64,000 bases of DNA from Phycisphaerales bacterium (GTDB lineage Bacteria; Planctomycetota; Phycisphaerae; Phycisphaerales; UBA1924), in assembly GCA_026982335.1 (NCBI GenBank), contig JALSHH010000041.1, forward strand, positions 1 through 64,000. The letters run 5' to 3'. Below, one piece after another: positions 44,143 to 54,162 of the stretch. Each line of letters opens with the position of its first letter. Position 1 is the first letter of the stretch. The translations under genes were made by a program, and so were the position numbers. The notes beneath the pieces were generated by a model. The model worked only from the letters and a program-made list of their open reading frames with translations. It was not told where the DNA came from and made no database searches.

Positions 44143-46569
44143 TCAGCGAAGCTCTTCTGTAAACAGTTTGTGAATCCTACGCATCTGGTCGAGCCAGCTG
44201 GAGGGTTCTTGGTAGCCGTGGGGTTCTATGGGATGTAAGGCGAGTTCCCAGTTTTGCTTTTCTAATTCTATGAGGCGCTGGGAAAGACGGATGATGTCTT
44301 GGGCGACGACATTGCTGTCTTGCATGCCATGGAGCATGAGAAGGTGTCCTTGTAAACCCTCGGCGTGGTTGATGGGGGAACTGATGTCGTAGGCTTGGGG
44401 GTCAATGTCGGGGGTGTTGAGGATGTTGGCGGTGTAGCCTTGGTTGTAGTGTCGCCAATCGGTGACTGAGCGGAGGGCGGCACCGGCTTTGTAGGTTTGT
44501 GGTTCGAGGAACATGGCCATGAGGGTCATGAATCCGCCGTAGGATCCGCCGTAGATTCCGATGTTTTCGGGGTCGGCGTTGTGGTTGTTGACGGCGTAGT
44601 CAATGATGTCCTTGAAATCTTCGAGTTCGGGATAACCCATTTGTCGGTAGATGGCGGTGCGCCAGGCTCGCCCATAGCCTGCACTGGCACGGAAATCTGG
44701 GGCGACGACGATAAAACCTTGGCTGGTGAGGATGGTGTGGAACATGTGTTCTCGTTTGTAGTAGGACCATTGGTAGTTGGCGTGCTGAAGGTAGCCTGCG
44801 CCGTGGATAAAAAGGATGAGTGGGCGTGGGCCGGAGAAGCGTTTGGCGTCGGGAAGGTAAAGGCGGGTGTAGATAGGTTGGTCGGCGTGAGTTGAGGGAA
44901 TGGGGATGATTTGTGGGGTTTGAAAGTTCATGCCAAGGAAGGCGTCGGTGGTGGTGTGGGTGAGTTGGGTGGGGGGTGCATCGGGTTCGAGGTTGATGAG
45001 GTAGAGTTCGGGGGGTTGGTTGATATTGGAATAGATGAAAAGGGCTTGGGATTGATCGGGTGAGAGTTGGTAGGACTCGATGGTGCCTTCCATTGCTGTG
45101 ATTAGGGTAAGAGTGTTGGTGGCAAAGTCGAGGCGTTCGATTTCTTGGATGCCGGGGTGGGTTCGGTTGGTGCGAAGGTAGGCTGTTGAACCGTCATGAG
45201 CGATGGTGATATCGCGGACTTCGTAGGTGCCTGCGGTGTGCTGGGTAATGGTGCCATCGGCGTTGTGGGTGTAGAAGTGCGCATAGCCGGACTCTTCGGA
45301 GAGGTACCAGAGGGTGCTCGAGTTGGGGAGGAACCCGAACTCGTTGAAATCCCAGTTGATCCAGGCTTGGTCATGGAGGTGGTGGGCGGGGATAAGCTCG
45401 GGAGATTCGGCGCTGGTGTCGATGATGGCGATCCAGCGGTCTTTGTTGTCGTGTGATCGGAGCATGACGGCGGCATTTTGGCCAGAGTCGGACCAACGAA
45501 TGCCCATGAAGGAGACGGAACGAAGATCGGTGTTTGGTTCTTCGGATTCGGGCTTGGGTTCTTTGAGCCAGGCGAGAGGGTCTTCTTTGATGGTCGGGAG
45601 ATTGTCCAATGAGAGGGTGAAGATGGTTTCAGTGGTGAGATCGAGCAAGGCGAGTTGGATGGGGGTTTGGGTTTGGTTGCCGACCTTTGGGCGGACGGTT
45701 TGGGTGGAAACATAGCCATCGTCGGTGACATAGTTGGGCATGAGGTCGCGTTTGTCAGTTGGGCGGGCTTTGGGGGCGGTGACGACGAGGATATGATTGC
45801 CCGAGGGGGAAAGATGGATGCCCATCGAGCGTTTGTTTTTGCCCATGTAGAATGGGCCTGGGACGGCGGTCGGGTTAGTGTCTCGCCAGGCTTTGGTGTT
45901 GTTGAAGCGCATCTCGTCGCGTTGGTCTTCGAGGGTGAAGATGTCGAAGAGGTCGCGTTGCTGTTCTTCGAGTGGGGAAAGGTCGGGATCGTCTTGTTCT
46001 TCTTTGGGGGCATCGGTGAACTTGATATCGGCTGCTTGGATCTCCCATGTGTTCTCGAATGAGCGGATGAACCATGTGCCGTCGCGTTTGAAGGCGTAGC
46101 GGATGATGCCTGATTCTGTAGGGGCGAGAAAGAGGGGGCTTGATTCGTGGGCGGCGGTGCGGGTGAGCTGGGTGATCGAATCGGACCCATTCGTGTCGTA
46201 CAGGAAGAGATCGCCCGCGTTGGTGAAGAGTCGGCGGGTGTGGTCTTGGTTCCAATCCCCTGATGCGGTGAAGAATGGGCCTGGGTTTTCTGGGGTGATT
46301 TTGGTGGGTTGGGCGTCAGGGTTGGAAAGGAAGATGAGGTATGAATCCGTGAAGTCTCGGCCGACGAGTCCGGGTCGACGGACAACGAACTTGATACCTG
46401 AGCCATCGATGAGCCAACGAGGGTATTGGGGAGATCGGGCGATCCAGTCGGGCTCGGCGGTGATTTGTTTGAGGGTGGGCTGGGCGTACTTGGCCTGATC
46501 GCCATCGTGAGCTGCCAAGACCTGGACACAGAAGAAGGCGAGGATGATGGCGTTGAGGTGGATCTTCAT
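44143..46569 (-). CDS. Secreted prolyl oligopeptidase (S9, DPP IV type)
   Basis: The 808-residue exported peptidase has a signal peptide (1-20, ending VLAA), an eight-bladed DPP IV-like propeller (about 40-550) and a C-terminal alpha/beta-hydrolase domain. The catalytic triad is Ser676 (YGGSYGGFM), Asp751 (HGMQDSNV) and His784 (EPHGYQ). Such enzymes cut dipeptides from periplasmic peptides. ATG 46569 opens a clear signal peptide; the frame runs to 46641. It is divergent from the aminotransferase gene. Confidence 0.93.
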   Translation of the reverse strand: MKIHLNAIILAFFCVQVLAAHDGDQAKYAQPTLKQITAEPDWIARSPQYPRWLIDGSGIKFVVRRPGLVGRDFTDSYLIFLSNPDAQPTKITPENPGPFFTASGDWNQDHTRRLFTNAGDLFLYDTNGSDSITQLTRTAAHESSPLFLAPTESGIIRYAFKRDGTWFIRSFENTWEIQAADIKFTDAPKEEQDDPDLSPLEEQQRDLFDIFTLEDQRDEMRFNNTKAWRDTNPTAVPGPFYMGKNKRSMGIHLSPSGNHILVVTAPKARPTDKRDLMPNYVTDDGYVSTQTVRPKVGNQTQTPIQLALLDLTTETIFTLSLDNLPTIKEDPLAWLKEPKPESEEPNTDLRSVSFMGIRWSDSGQNAAVMLRSHDNKDRWIAIIDTSAESPELIPAHHLHDQAWINWDFNEFGFLPNSSTLWYLSEESGYAHFYTHNADGTITQHTAGTYEVRDITIAHDGSTAYLRTNRTHPGIQEIERLDFATNTLTLITAMEGTIESYQLSPDQSQALFIYSNINQPPELYLINLEPDAPPTQLTHTTTDAFLGMNFQTPQIIPIPSTHADQPIYTRLYLPDAKRFSGPRPLILFIHGAGYLQHANYQWSYYKREHMFHTILTSQGFIVVAPDFRASAGYGRAWRTAIYRQMGYPELEDFKDIIDYAVNNHNADPENIGIYGGSYGGFMTLMAMFLEPQTYKAGAALRSVTDWRHYNQGYTANILNTPDIDPQAYDISSPINHAEGLQGHLLMLHGMQDSNVVAQDIIRLSQRLIELEKQNWELALHPIEPHGYQEPSSWLDQMRRIHKLFTEELR

Positions 46570-46655
46570 GGAGAAACTATACCCGAAGGAAGAATCTTGA
46601 GGTCCGGTTGTTATCCATTCTGGAACTTTTCCCCATTGCACCGATAGGCTTGGTT

Positions 46656-47915
46656 ATGCCCAATGAATCGCTGATTTCGTCCCCCACTGCTGATACTCTC
46701 CCGTCTGCCTCTCGTCCTGAAGCGATTGTTAAGTTTATGGCCCATCGGATTTCAGAACCAGCGCGATTTCCCATTCAAGACGGATTGATCCAATTGAACA
46801 ATGGATCTTATGGACTCACTCCTGAAGTGGTCGGGTCAGCCCAACGCGAATTCCATCGTCGACTCGAAGCCGACCCGGTCCGGTTCTTCAAATCAGACCT
46901 TGAGTATTACTGCGATGACACGCGCCAAGCATTGGCTCGGTTTGTTCATGTGCGGGCGGAGGACCTGGCTTTGGTCTCCAACGGCACCTTCGCAGTGGCG
47001 ACGGTCTTGAACAACCTGAATCTCTCGCCCGGTGATGAGATTCTCATCACCGATCACGAATACATGGCCACCATGAACGAACTGCGGAAAATTTGTCGCA
47101 CAACGGGAGCCAAGGTGGTAATGGCGAAAGTGCCATTCCCGGCAGTATCACCCGAGGCCGTGATTGAGTCGGTGGTGTCGGCCATGGGCGAGCGCACCAA
47201 ATTGGTAATGGTTTCGCATATTGCCAGTGCCTCAGCCTTGATATTGCCCGTCAAAGAAATCGTGATGGCGGCGAAGGCGCGGGGAATTGATACTTTCCTC
47301 GATGGTGCCCATACGCCGGGGCAGATTGCTTTGGATCTCTCGGATATTGCCCCGACCTGGTACGCAGCAAGTTGTCACAAGTGGCTGGCAACACCCAAAG
47401 GCACGGGTTTTTTGTATACTTCGCCGAGCAAACAGGCGGGGTTCAAGCCGATGGTGCTTTCTTGCCGCGAACATGAACAGCGTGCGGATCGCTCGGCATA
47501 CTTGTGCGACTTTGATTATGTCGGGACCAATGACTACACCGGCAATCTGGTGGTTCCTGTCGCCATTGAACACATGGGCGCGCAGCTCCCCGGCGGGTGG
47601 GATGAGCTTCGCCAACGGAATCATGATCTGGTCATGTACGGGGCACAGTTGATCTGCGATGCGATCGGGATCGAGCAGGTGGTTCCTGCGTCGATGATTG
47701 GAAGTATGGTGGGGATTCCGCTTCCTGGCCAATGCGAACCAGGCTCGCTCATGGGTGAAGCCCTGTGGGATCGGTTGTATCTCGAACATGGGATTCAGGT
47801 ACCGGTTTGGGATCTGCCGGAGGTTCATCCGCGGGTGATGCGGGTGAGTGCGCAGCTGTTCAACACAGTCGAGGACTTTGAAACACTGGCAAGCGTTTTG
47901 GTCGAGGCGCTTTGA
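46656..47915 (+). CDS. Class V aminotransferase, isopenicillin-N epimerase-like
   Basis: The 419-residue PLP enzyme has an N-terminal LNNGSYGLTP motif, DGAHTPGQI (the Asp that binds the pyridine nitrogen) and SCHKWLATPKGTG with Schiff-base Lys242. Family members are epimerases, cysteine desulfurases and lyases; no IscS/SufS catalytic cysteine loop is seen, so desulfurase activity is unlikely. The start is ATG 46656; ATG 46737 is an alternative. It is followed 90 bases on by fumarylacetoacetase. Confidence 0.85.
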   Translation: MPNESLISSPTADTLPSASRPEAIVKFMAHRISEPARFPIQDGLIQLNNGSYGLTPEVVGSAQREFHRRLEADPVRFFKSDLEYYCDDTRQALARFVHVRAEDLALVSNGTFAVATVLNNLNLSPGDEILITDHEYMATMNELRKICRTTGAKVVMAKVPFPAVSPEAVIESVVSAMGERTKLVMVSHIASASALILPVKEIVMAAKARGIDTFLDGAHTPGQIALDLSDIAPTWYAASCHKWLATPKGTGFLYTSPSKQAGFKPMVLSCREHEQRADRSAYLCDFDYVGTNDYTGNLVVPVAIEHMGAQLPGGWDELRQRNHDLVMYGAQLICDAIGIEQVVPASMIGSMVGIPLPGQCEPGSLMGEALWDRLYLEHGIQVPVWDLPEVHPRVMRVSAQLFNTVEDFETLASVLVEAL

Positions 47916-48005
47916 ACACCGCGTCCATCGTCTTTTCCGCCCAAGACGGGCGAGGTTGCCGGGTCTATCCTTTGGCTCACCCATTTAGTACCAAGGAATC
48001 ATCCC

Positions 48006-49370
48006 ATGCCATATGCGATTGACGAGACCCATGATCCCAAACTCAAGTCCTGGGTGGAGGGTGCCAACGATCCTCAGAGTGATTTCCCGATTCAAAACCT
48101 GCCGTTGTGTATCCCTTCGGGCGATGAGTTCGGAGCCGTATTGCCTGCATGCACTCGAATTGGCGATTTTCTTCTTGATCTCGAAGTGCTCTCCGATGCT
48201 GGCATCCTCTTCGAGCATTGCTGTTGTGGACCGAATTGGAATGATTTTGGAAGTTGGGAGCTTGAACATCGCCTTGCCCTCCGCAAACGGCTCGTTGAGT
48301 TACTCAAAGCGGATCAACCGGAATTGCGCGATCATGTTGCGTTACGCCAGCGAGCCTTGATTCCAATAAGCGGCCTTGAGCTTGAAGTCCCGTTCTATTC
48401 TCAAGATTACACCGACTTCTACGCCTCGCTCTATCATGCGACCAATGTCGGCTCGATGTTCCGTCCTGACAACCCGCTGCTCCCCAACTACAAGCACATC
48501 CCGATCGGATATCACGGCCGTGCATCGTCAATCGTGGCTTCGGGGACACGGATCAGACGCCCCGTCGGTCAGCAGGCACCGGCTGAAGATGGCGGGACAC
48601 CCGGATTCGGGCCTTGCAAGTTGCTTGACTATGAAATGGAGATGGGGCTGGTCGTCGGACGGGGCAATGAACTCGGCGAGCCGATTTCGATTGAGAATGC
48701 GGAAGATCACATGCTTGGGATGTGCATCCTCAACGACTGGTCGGCCCGTGACTTGCAGAAGTGGGAATATGTCCCGCTTGGCCCGTTTTTGGCGAAGAAC
48801 TTTGCGAGTACGGTGTCGCCTTATATCGTGACCATGGAAGCGCTCGCGCCGTTCCGGTGCCAAGCGATGGAACGCGACGCGAGTGACCCTCAGCCTTTGC
48901 CCTATATGGACTCTGATGCCAACCGGAAAGCGGGCGGGATTGATATCAAGGTCGAGGTGCATCTTGCTTCTGCGAAGATGCGTGAGCAGGGGATCGAACC
49001 GGTGCATCTTTCGACGGGCAACTTCAAGGATATGTATTGGACGCTCGCCCAGATGCTCACACACCACACGGTCAACGGGTGCAACCTTCAGCCGGGCGAT
49101 TTGCTGGGATCGGGCACGATCTCAGGCACGGCGCGCGACGCGCGAGGGTCCATGTTGGAGTTGACTTGGGATGGTGATCCGTTCGCTGCGCCTCCGGTGG
49201 TTGTGCCGGGCACGCAGCGGACGCCGATCGTCTTGCCAACGGGTGAGGAACGCAAGTTCCTCGCCGATGGCGACGAGGTGATTATGAAAGCGTACTGCGA
49301 GCGCGAAGGGTATCGCCGGATTGGGTTTGGAGAATGCCGGGGGATTATCGAGCCCGCGCAGGAGCTCTAA
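48006..49370 (+). CDS. fahA: Fumarylacetoacetase
   Basis: The 454-residue enzyme cleaves fumarylacetoacetate, the last step of tyrosine/homogentisate breakdown. The N-terminal barrel precedes the catalytic domain, which has DYTDFYASLYHATNVG with metal ligand Asp137 and catalytic His144, then YHGRASS, DYEMEMG and LGSGTISG. The length is as in eukaryotic and bacterial full-length FAH. No other homogentisate gene is in the window; the aminotransferase upstream could feed it, but that is inference. It is convergent with trhO. Confidence 0.93.
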   Translation: MPYAIDETHDPKLKSWVEGANDPQSDFPIQNLPLCIPSGDEFGAVLPACTRIGDFLLDLEVLSDAGILFEHCCCGPNWNDFGSWELEHRLALRKRLVELLKADQPELRDHVALRQRALIPISGLELEVPFYSQDYTDFYASLYHATNVGSMFRPDNPLLPNYKHIPIGYHGRASSIVASGTRIRRPVGQQAPAEDGGTPGFGPCKLLDYEMEMGLVVGRGNELGEPISIENAEDHMLGMCILNDWSARDLQKWEYVPLGPFLAKNFASTVSPYIVTMEALAPFRCQAMERDASDPQPLPYMDSDANRKAGGIDIKVEVHLASAKMREQGIEPVHLSTGNFKDMYWTLAQMLTHHTVNGCNLQPGDLLGSGTISGTARDARGSMLELTWDGDPFAAPPVVVPGTQRTPIVLPTGEERKFLADGDEVIMKAYCEREGYRRIGFGECRGIIEPAQEL

Positions 49371-49399
49371 GCGCCAGTGGCCCGGGCACCAAAGACCAT

Positions 49400-49436
49400 C
49401 GCTGCCCCTTCAGCCTCACGGGCAGAAGGGGCAGCG
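49400..49436. terminator. Strong hairpin between fahA and trhO
   Basis: CGCTGCCCCTTC and GAAGGGGCAGCG form a perfect 12-bp stem around a 13-base loop. It lies after the fahA stop and overlaps the last codons of trhO. There is no T run on either strand, so it may protect transcript ends or act as a factor-assisted terminator. Confidence 0.5.
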
Positions 49437-50243
49437 CTCGCCGGGAACATACTCGGGAGCGCATCGGAGCTTGGTCGTCAGGGCGTGTCCGCATCCGGGG
49501 CAGAACTTGGCGGCATCTGACGGGGCGAGCTCGTGATTGACGCCGACGCGTTCGTCGAAGACATAGCAATCGCCCTTCCACATGCTTTCTTCTTGCGGCA
49601 CTTCTTCGAGGTACTTCAAGATTCCGCCTTCGAGGTGGTAGACATGTTCGTAGCCCTGCTCGAGCATCCATGCGGTGGACCGCTCGCACCGGATGCCTCC
49701 GGTGCAGAACATGGCGACTTTTTTGTGGATCTTAGGATCGTAATTATTGCGAACAAAATCGGGAAGTTCGCGAAATCGGGTGATCTTGGGATCGACTGCG
49801 CCTTCGAAGGTCCCTGCGTGGTATTCGTAGTCGTTGCGGGTGTCGATGAGGACGACTTCAGAGTCGGAGATCAGCGCGTTCCAATCTTTGGGTTTGACAT
49901 ACTCTCCCACGGCTTTGTTGGGATCGGCCTTGTCGTCCTCGCCGATGTTGATGAGCGAGGGTTTGACCTTGACCTTGGCGCGGTTGAAAACATGACCGGG
50001 GGCGTAGCTCGATTTGTAGGGTAAATCTTCAAGCCCATCGTGGGCACGCATGATGGCGATGATTTTCTCAATGGATTCTGGTAAGCCACAGATTGTTCCG
50101 TTGATGCCTTCCTCGGCCAGGAGGATCGTGCCCATGACATCAAGTTCGATCATCTGGGCTTTGAGGGCGGGCGCGAAGGTTTCACCGTCGTCGATTTTGA
50201 CGAACTTGTAGAACGCAACTACTTCGTAGGCATCGGTTTTCAT
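49416..50243 (-). CDS. trhO: tRNA uridine(34) hydroxylase TrhO (YceA)
   Basis: The 275-residue rhodanese-domain enzyme makes 5-hydroxyuridine at the tRNA wobble position. The N-terminal acylphosphatase-like domain (VAFYKFVKI, ILLAEEGINGTICG) precedes the rhodanese domain with FCTGGIRCE and catalytic Cys180. The C-terminal CPGCGHAL and GERCPFC cysteines form the zinc-like site seen in longer members. It is convergent with fahA. Confidence 0.92.
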   Translation of the reverse strand: MKTDAYEVVAFYKFVKIDDGETFAPALKAQMIELDVMGTILLAEEGINGTICGLPESIEKIIAIMRAHDGLEDLPYKSSYAPGHVFNRAKVKVKPSLINIGEDDKADPNKAVGEYVKPKDWNALISDSEVVLIDTRNDYEYHAGTFEGAVDPKITRFRELPDFVRNNYDPKIHKKVAMFCTGGIRCERSTAWMLEQGYEHVYHLEGGILKYLEEVPQEESMWKGDCYVFDERVGVNHELAPSDAAKFCPGCGHALTTKLRCAPEYVPGERCPFCP

Positions 50244-50324
50244 GAATATCTCCGCTTCTCAACGCGTAATGCGCTCATCGACCGGGGGCAAACCGGCTCG
50301 GGCTCATCGCGGAGATCTGGAAAG

Positions 50325-50397
50325 TGGAGGACAGGGGACTTGAACCCCTAACTTCCAGCTTGCAAAGCTGGCACTCTACCAATTGAGTTAGTCCCCC
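50325..50397 (-). tRNA. tRNA-Ala (UGC anticodon)
   Basis: The 73-base gene folds into a standard cloverleaf: acceptor GGGGGAC/GTCCTCC, a D arm CTCA/GAGT-like, anticodon stem CCAGC/GCTGG with loop TTTGCAA (anticodon TGC at 50362-50364), and T arm AGGGG-TTCAAGT-CCCCT. The acceptor carries the G3-U70 wobble pair that marks alanine tRNA. The discriminator is A and CCA is not encoded. Confidence 0.93.
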
Positions 50398-50580
50398 AGC
50401 AACGATGCGGGCATCGCCTTTGGGCCGACACATCAAAGGTGTCGGGGGCAACTGTAGCCCATGTGTTGGGCTTTGGCGAGCCGATTCTGGGTATGAAATA
50501 CACAGGGAACAATTCGACCAACGAAGGGTGAAAATCCGGTATGATTGCAGCTCGATCCCGACCCCGAAAGGAAAAGACCG

Positions 50581-51531
50581 ATGAACCCCCTCGCTGTGAC
50601 CCCGCTGTCCCTTGCCCTGTGCCTTGTTTCGAGTGCTCTGGGGGCCAATGAACCTCCGAATCAGGTTGACCCCCAACCTGATCTTCAGCCCGAATCTTCC
50701 CACCCATTTGTCTTTGAAGCCCACACCCAGGCCCTCTTTGTGGCGGATTCGGATTTCGATGATGAAATCGGAGAGTTTCAGTACAACAAAATCGCAGCTG
50801 GGATCAAGGCCACCCGACGCATCGGAAACTCGGGGATGCTCTCGATCGACTTCGATGCCGGGTTGCTCAACTACGAGATCACCCCGTCAGCAAGCTCTGT
50901 TGCTGGTGATGCTGCCAACATCGGGGCCCAATTTGATGATGTCACAATGCTCTCCCTAATCGCCACCTATGCCCATCGCACGGATCAAGGGGGAACTTGG
51001 TTCATCGGTGGCGGGGTCTATGTTGGACTCGAGAATGATGCTGATTTTGGTGATTCGATTGATGGGATGATCACCGGCGGATATATCTACAAAATCAACA
51101 ACAACCTTGAACTTGGTATGGGGATCGCGATGAGAACCCGGCTCGACGACAGCGTATTGGTTGTCCCTGTGCCTCAGATCAAATATACCATCAATGAATA
51201 CTGGAGCATCACCGGACAAGGCGTCGGCGCGAAGATCAACTACAAAGCTTCGGACTCGCTCAACTATGGTATCTCGGGGGGATACGAATCCACCACCTTT
51301 CGGCTCGATGGTTCACACACCTTGGCACCCGATGGCATGGTGACCCACCAACGATTTCCGCTGGCGTTCTATGCCCAGTACCAATCCAATGACACCATCG
51401 AGATTTCCGGACGCATCGGTGGGCTCTTGGCAAGCGAGCTCGAAATCCTCGATACCAATGGCAACGATCTCACCCGCCAGGACATTGATACCGGGATATT
51501 CGGAGCACTCACTGTATCGTTCCGGTTTTAG
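50581..51531 (+). CDS. DUF6268-like outer-membrane beta-barrel protein
   Basis: The 316-residue exported protein has a signal peptide (1-21, ending ALGA), a Pro/Asp/Gln linker and then about 12 alternating amphipathic strands (for example AAGIKATRRIG, ATYAHRTDQGGTWFIGGGVYVG, SGGYESTTFRLDG). It ends in SFRF, the C-terminal Phe signature of outer-membrane barrels. AAAGGAAAAG lies about five bases before the ATG. It is convergent with the cyclophilin gene, the stops sharing bases. No substrate can be named. Confidence 0.75.
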   Translation: MNPLAVTPLSLALCLVSSALGANEPPNQVDPQPDLQPESSHPFVFEAHTQALFVADSDFDDEIGEFQYNKIAAGIKATRRIGNSGMLSIDFDAGLLNYEITPSASSVAGDAANIGAQFDDVTMLSLIATYAHRTDQGGTWFIGGGVYVGLENDADFGDSIDGMITGGYIYKINNNLELGMGIAMRTRLDDSVLVVPVPQIKYTINEYWSITGQGVGAKINYKASDSLNYGISGGYESTTFRLDGSHTLAPDGMVTHQRFPLAFYAQYQSNDTIEISGRIGGLLASELEILDTNGNDLTRQDIDTGIFGALTVSFRF

Positions 51532-52619
51532 CGATCAGGCATCGCAGGCTGCTTGATAAACTCATTGGTTGAAGGATCTGCCTGTCGAACCAGCGCAGAG
51601 CGATCGGCAACCGATGGGGCATCGCGCACGAACGCTTTGAGAATCATCGGCGGATCGAGCGGGCGGTCATTGGCATCGACAGGTACCCCGGCGATGGTGC
51701 GGATCACATCGGCGCCCGATACCGCTTGGGCAAAGGCGGTGTAGCGACCATCGAGGAATGCTGTGCCTTCTTTGGAAAGGCAGACAAAGACCTGCGAGCC
51801 ATTGGTGTTGGGATCGGCCGAGCGAGCCATTGAGAGCACGCCAAAGTCATGGGGGAGTGTCGATTTTTCAAGGTCAATCATGTACCCGGGCCCGCCTGAT
51901 CCGGTACCTGACGGGTCCCCGACTTGGATCACAAAGGGGCGTCCATCTGTGAGCTTGGCAACAATGCGATGGAAGATGATGTTGGTATAAAATCCGCCTT
52001 GGACAAGGTGCATGAAGTTGTAGGCAGTGTTGGGCGCCGCGTCGGGGCGCAGCCGAAAGACGATTTCGCCAGCGGTAGTCTCCATGACCACCTCTTGCTC
52101 AATATACACCCGAAGCCCAGAAAACACGACATCCTCGCGCTGGGGAGAATCGACCTCGCCTTTGGCAAACTGGCTGGCTCGGCGATCATCATCGAACATC
52201 ACCACCGCTTCTCGATCCTCTGAAACCTGCAGCGTTGTGGGATCGACACGCGTTGCTACATTGGGCGAAACCATCGGCTGAATCACCAGAGGCGATCCCA
52301 AAGCCTCCGTATCAAGATACAACTGAGCAAGCACCACCTGATCTGATTTCTCGGTCCAGATCGTTGGGAACAAACTGGTCAGATCAGCCCGGCCGCGAGC
52401 AGCCGGGGCGCTTTTGAGCACGGCCAGTGTGTGTGGATCGTGAAGTTTGATGGTGAGTTCGCCAAGGAAATCATCGGGTGCCTTGACATGGATCACCACG
52501 CGCTGGCCAACTCCAAAGTAGAGCCGGTCTGGCGAAAGCTGTGCCAAGAGTGTTGACGAAGTCGCGACAAGTGCAAAGAGCACCAGCAAGACACGGTGAG
52601 TAAAGAAGTGTGTAAGCAT
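51528..52619 (-). CDS. Exported cyclophilin-type peptidylprolyl isomerase
   Basis: The 363-residue protein has a signal peptide (1-26, ending TLLAQ), an Ig-like N-terminal domain (about 28-170, VGQRVVIHVKAPDD...) and a cyclophilin domain (about 180-340). The domain shows METTAGEIVFRL, NFMHLVQGGFYTNIIFHRIV (the catalytic FHR) and SQVFVCLS. It would speed prolyl isomerisation during folding in the periplasm. The N-terminal domain is not one of the usual fusions. The stop codon overlaps that of the convergent barrel gene. Confidence 0.9.
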   Translation of the reverse strand: MLTHFFTHRVLLVLFALVATSSTLLAQLSPDRLYFGVGQRVVIHVKAPDDFLGELTIKLHDPHTLAVLKSAPAARGRADLTSLFPTIWTEKSDQVVLAQLYLDTEALGSPLVIQPMVSPNVATRVDPTTLQVSEDREAVVMFDDDRRASQFAKGEVDSPQREDVVFSGLRVYIEQEVVMETTAGEIVFRLRPDAAPNTAYNFMHLVQGGFYTNIIFHRIVAKLTDGRPFVIQVGDPSGTGSGGPGYMIDLEKSTLPHDFGVLSMARSADPNTNGSQVFVCLSKEGTAFLDGRYTAFAQAVSGADVIRTIAGVPVDANDRPLDPPMILKAFVRDAPSVADRSALVRQADPSTNEFIKQPAMPDR

Positions 52620-52857
52620 AATGGAAAGGATACACCTAAACAAAGCGTTACAGTGCCTTTGACTCTTCTTTTGACGCAGGTTCACCTTCAAACTGATGTC
52701 TCAAGGACACAATGTGAATAACTCAACAAAGGAACACGCCTCAAATCGTCGATTGGTTTTTCGTTGGCACCACCCAACAACCAACACCGGCCCATATCCA
52801 GACCAGTTTTGCTCACTCAGTTTGGTTTACTCAATTTGCCCATTCAAATGGGCACGA
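52620..52857. other. Gap between the cyclophilin and pseudopilin genes
   Basis: This 238-base AT-richer spacer holds a hairpin GCCCAT-TCAA-ATGGGC at 52838-52853, just past the pseudopilin stop, which may be its terminator, although no T run follows. No other gene or repeat is seen. Confidence 0.4.
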
Positions 52858-53697
52858 TCAACCATCGATGTCATTATCGTCGTCCGAAGCTCCAGGCAAC
52901 CCATCGAGTCGACTCCAGACATCGCGGACATCACTCACTCCCCCATCATCTTCATCGGTGCGTGAGAAGATATCCTGAGCGATCCGATCTCCGATATCAT
53001 CGAACCAGTTGACCGCAAGCCCGGCTTGAAGGATGTTGAACCCTCCGTCATGATTGAGGTCCTCGTAAGAACGAAGCGAATCGGTGACCAACGCGGCCGA
53101 GGAATCAATGTTGTAGAGCACCCGAGAGTCATCAGGCCCTGTCCCGCGGTAGAGATAGTTGGCGATGATTTCAGTCTGCCCCTGAATCTGGTTCCACTTA
53201 TCAACCGTATCCTCAAAAAGGTAATTACCAGTGTGGCTTGGACAGTAGTAAATATTGGGGGCCCCGACATACTCGAGCCCATAGAGCAGCCCAAGCCCAT
53301 CCCAAAGGTTTCTCCGGCGAGCAGTGAACTCATCCCCATCAAGACGAACAGTATCCATGCGCTCCGGTGAAGGATAAGAAGCAGCATTCGAACGAGGTGG
53401 CGCAAGAAACACACTCCCTGGGAGGCGCTCGCGGTGATCTTGGGCGTAAACGCTTATACCCATCCCAAGTTGACGCATATTTGAGGCACAGATGACTTTG
53501 TGGGTCGATTCCCGGACACGAGAGATCGCCGGGAACAAGAGTGCAATCAACACACTGATAACGGCCATTGACACCATGAGATCCATCATGGTAAACCCGC
53601 CATGCACACGATGCACACGGCGCACGCAGCACTGGCGAAAGAAGGCACCACGGGATGTGTCTTGTATCTGATTCAAAATTGTGCGACCCTGCCTCAT
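52858..53697 (-). CDS. Type IV pilin-like/DUF1559-type protein
   Basis: The 279-residue protein has a type III (prepilin) signal: HGG followed by FTMMDLMVSMAVISVLIALLF, cleaved after Gly34, with Asp in place of the usual Glu5. The mature N-terminal helix is followed by NMRQLGMGISVYAQDHRERLPG, as in the planctomycete DUF1559/SBP_bac_10 pseudopilins. The C-terminus is Asp-rich (SDDDNDIDG). It likely inserts through a type II or IV-like system in the window's absence of pil genes. ATG 53697 is the longest start; the true one could be shorter. Confidence 0.72.
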   Translation of the reverse strand: MRQGRTILNQIQDTSRGAFFRQCCVRRVHRVHGGFTMMDLMVSMAVISVLIALLFPAISRVRESTHKVICASNMRQLGMGISVYAQDHRERLPGSVFLAPPRSNAASYPSPERMDTVRLDGDEFTARRRNLWDGLGLLYGLEYVGAPNIYYCPSHTGNYLFEDTVDKWNQIQGQTEIIANYLYRGTGPDDSRVLYNIDSSAALVTDSLRSYEDLNHDGGFNILQAGLAVNWFDDIGDRIAQDIFSRTDEDDGGVSDVRDVWSRLDGLPGASDDDNDIDG

Positions 53698-54162
53698 TTA
53701 CCTGCTACGAAGACGAGCTTGCAATTTGCTTGTCTCTGCTTTCTTTTTGCTTTTTGGCGGCTGTTTTCAGTTTTCTTCCTTGCACCATTCCCTCTGTGCG
53801 GCTTTGCGTTTTCTTCGTCTCCTGTTTCGTTCTCTGCGTCCAGCTCCCCTCAGTCCTCCCCTCAGTCCACTTAAAGGCATCGTCCAAAACCACACATCAC
53901 TGCTCCGATTGGTAGCAGCCCGAGGCACAGGTAAGATATCGAAAATCACACAAATATGCAACCCGTGTCCCCCAATTTGGCCGGACATTGGAAAAATACC
54001 AACACTGCTTACCCAAACAAAACCCGGTCGTCCAGGTTGTTTTTTCAAAAATCTTGCTCAAGACAGGACTTGCAAGCATCCGTATGATCTGGTATTCGTA
54101 TGGACGGGTGGTCTGTGGGGTGTTTTCACAGGCCCCGGGCGCGCTCGTGACCCCGGTGGAAC
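53698..54162. other. 465-base spacer upstream of the ECF sigma gene
   Basis: The left part (53720-53880) is pyrimidine-rich on this strand and reads as the complement of a GCAGAGA/GCGCAGAG-like low-complexity block, similar in type to that at 11600-11660. The right part (53940-54160) is unremarkable and must hold the sigma-factor promoter. A 210-codon plus-strand frame crosses it but has no coding character. No RNA gene is seen. Confidence 0.4.
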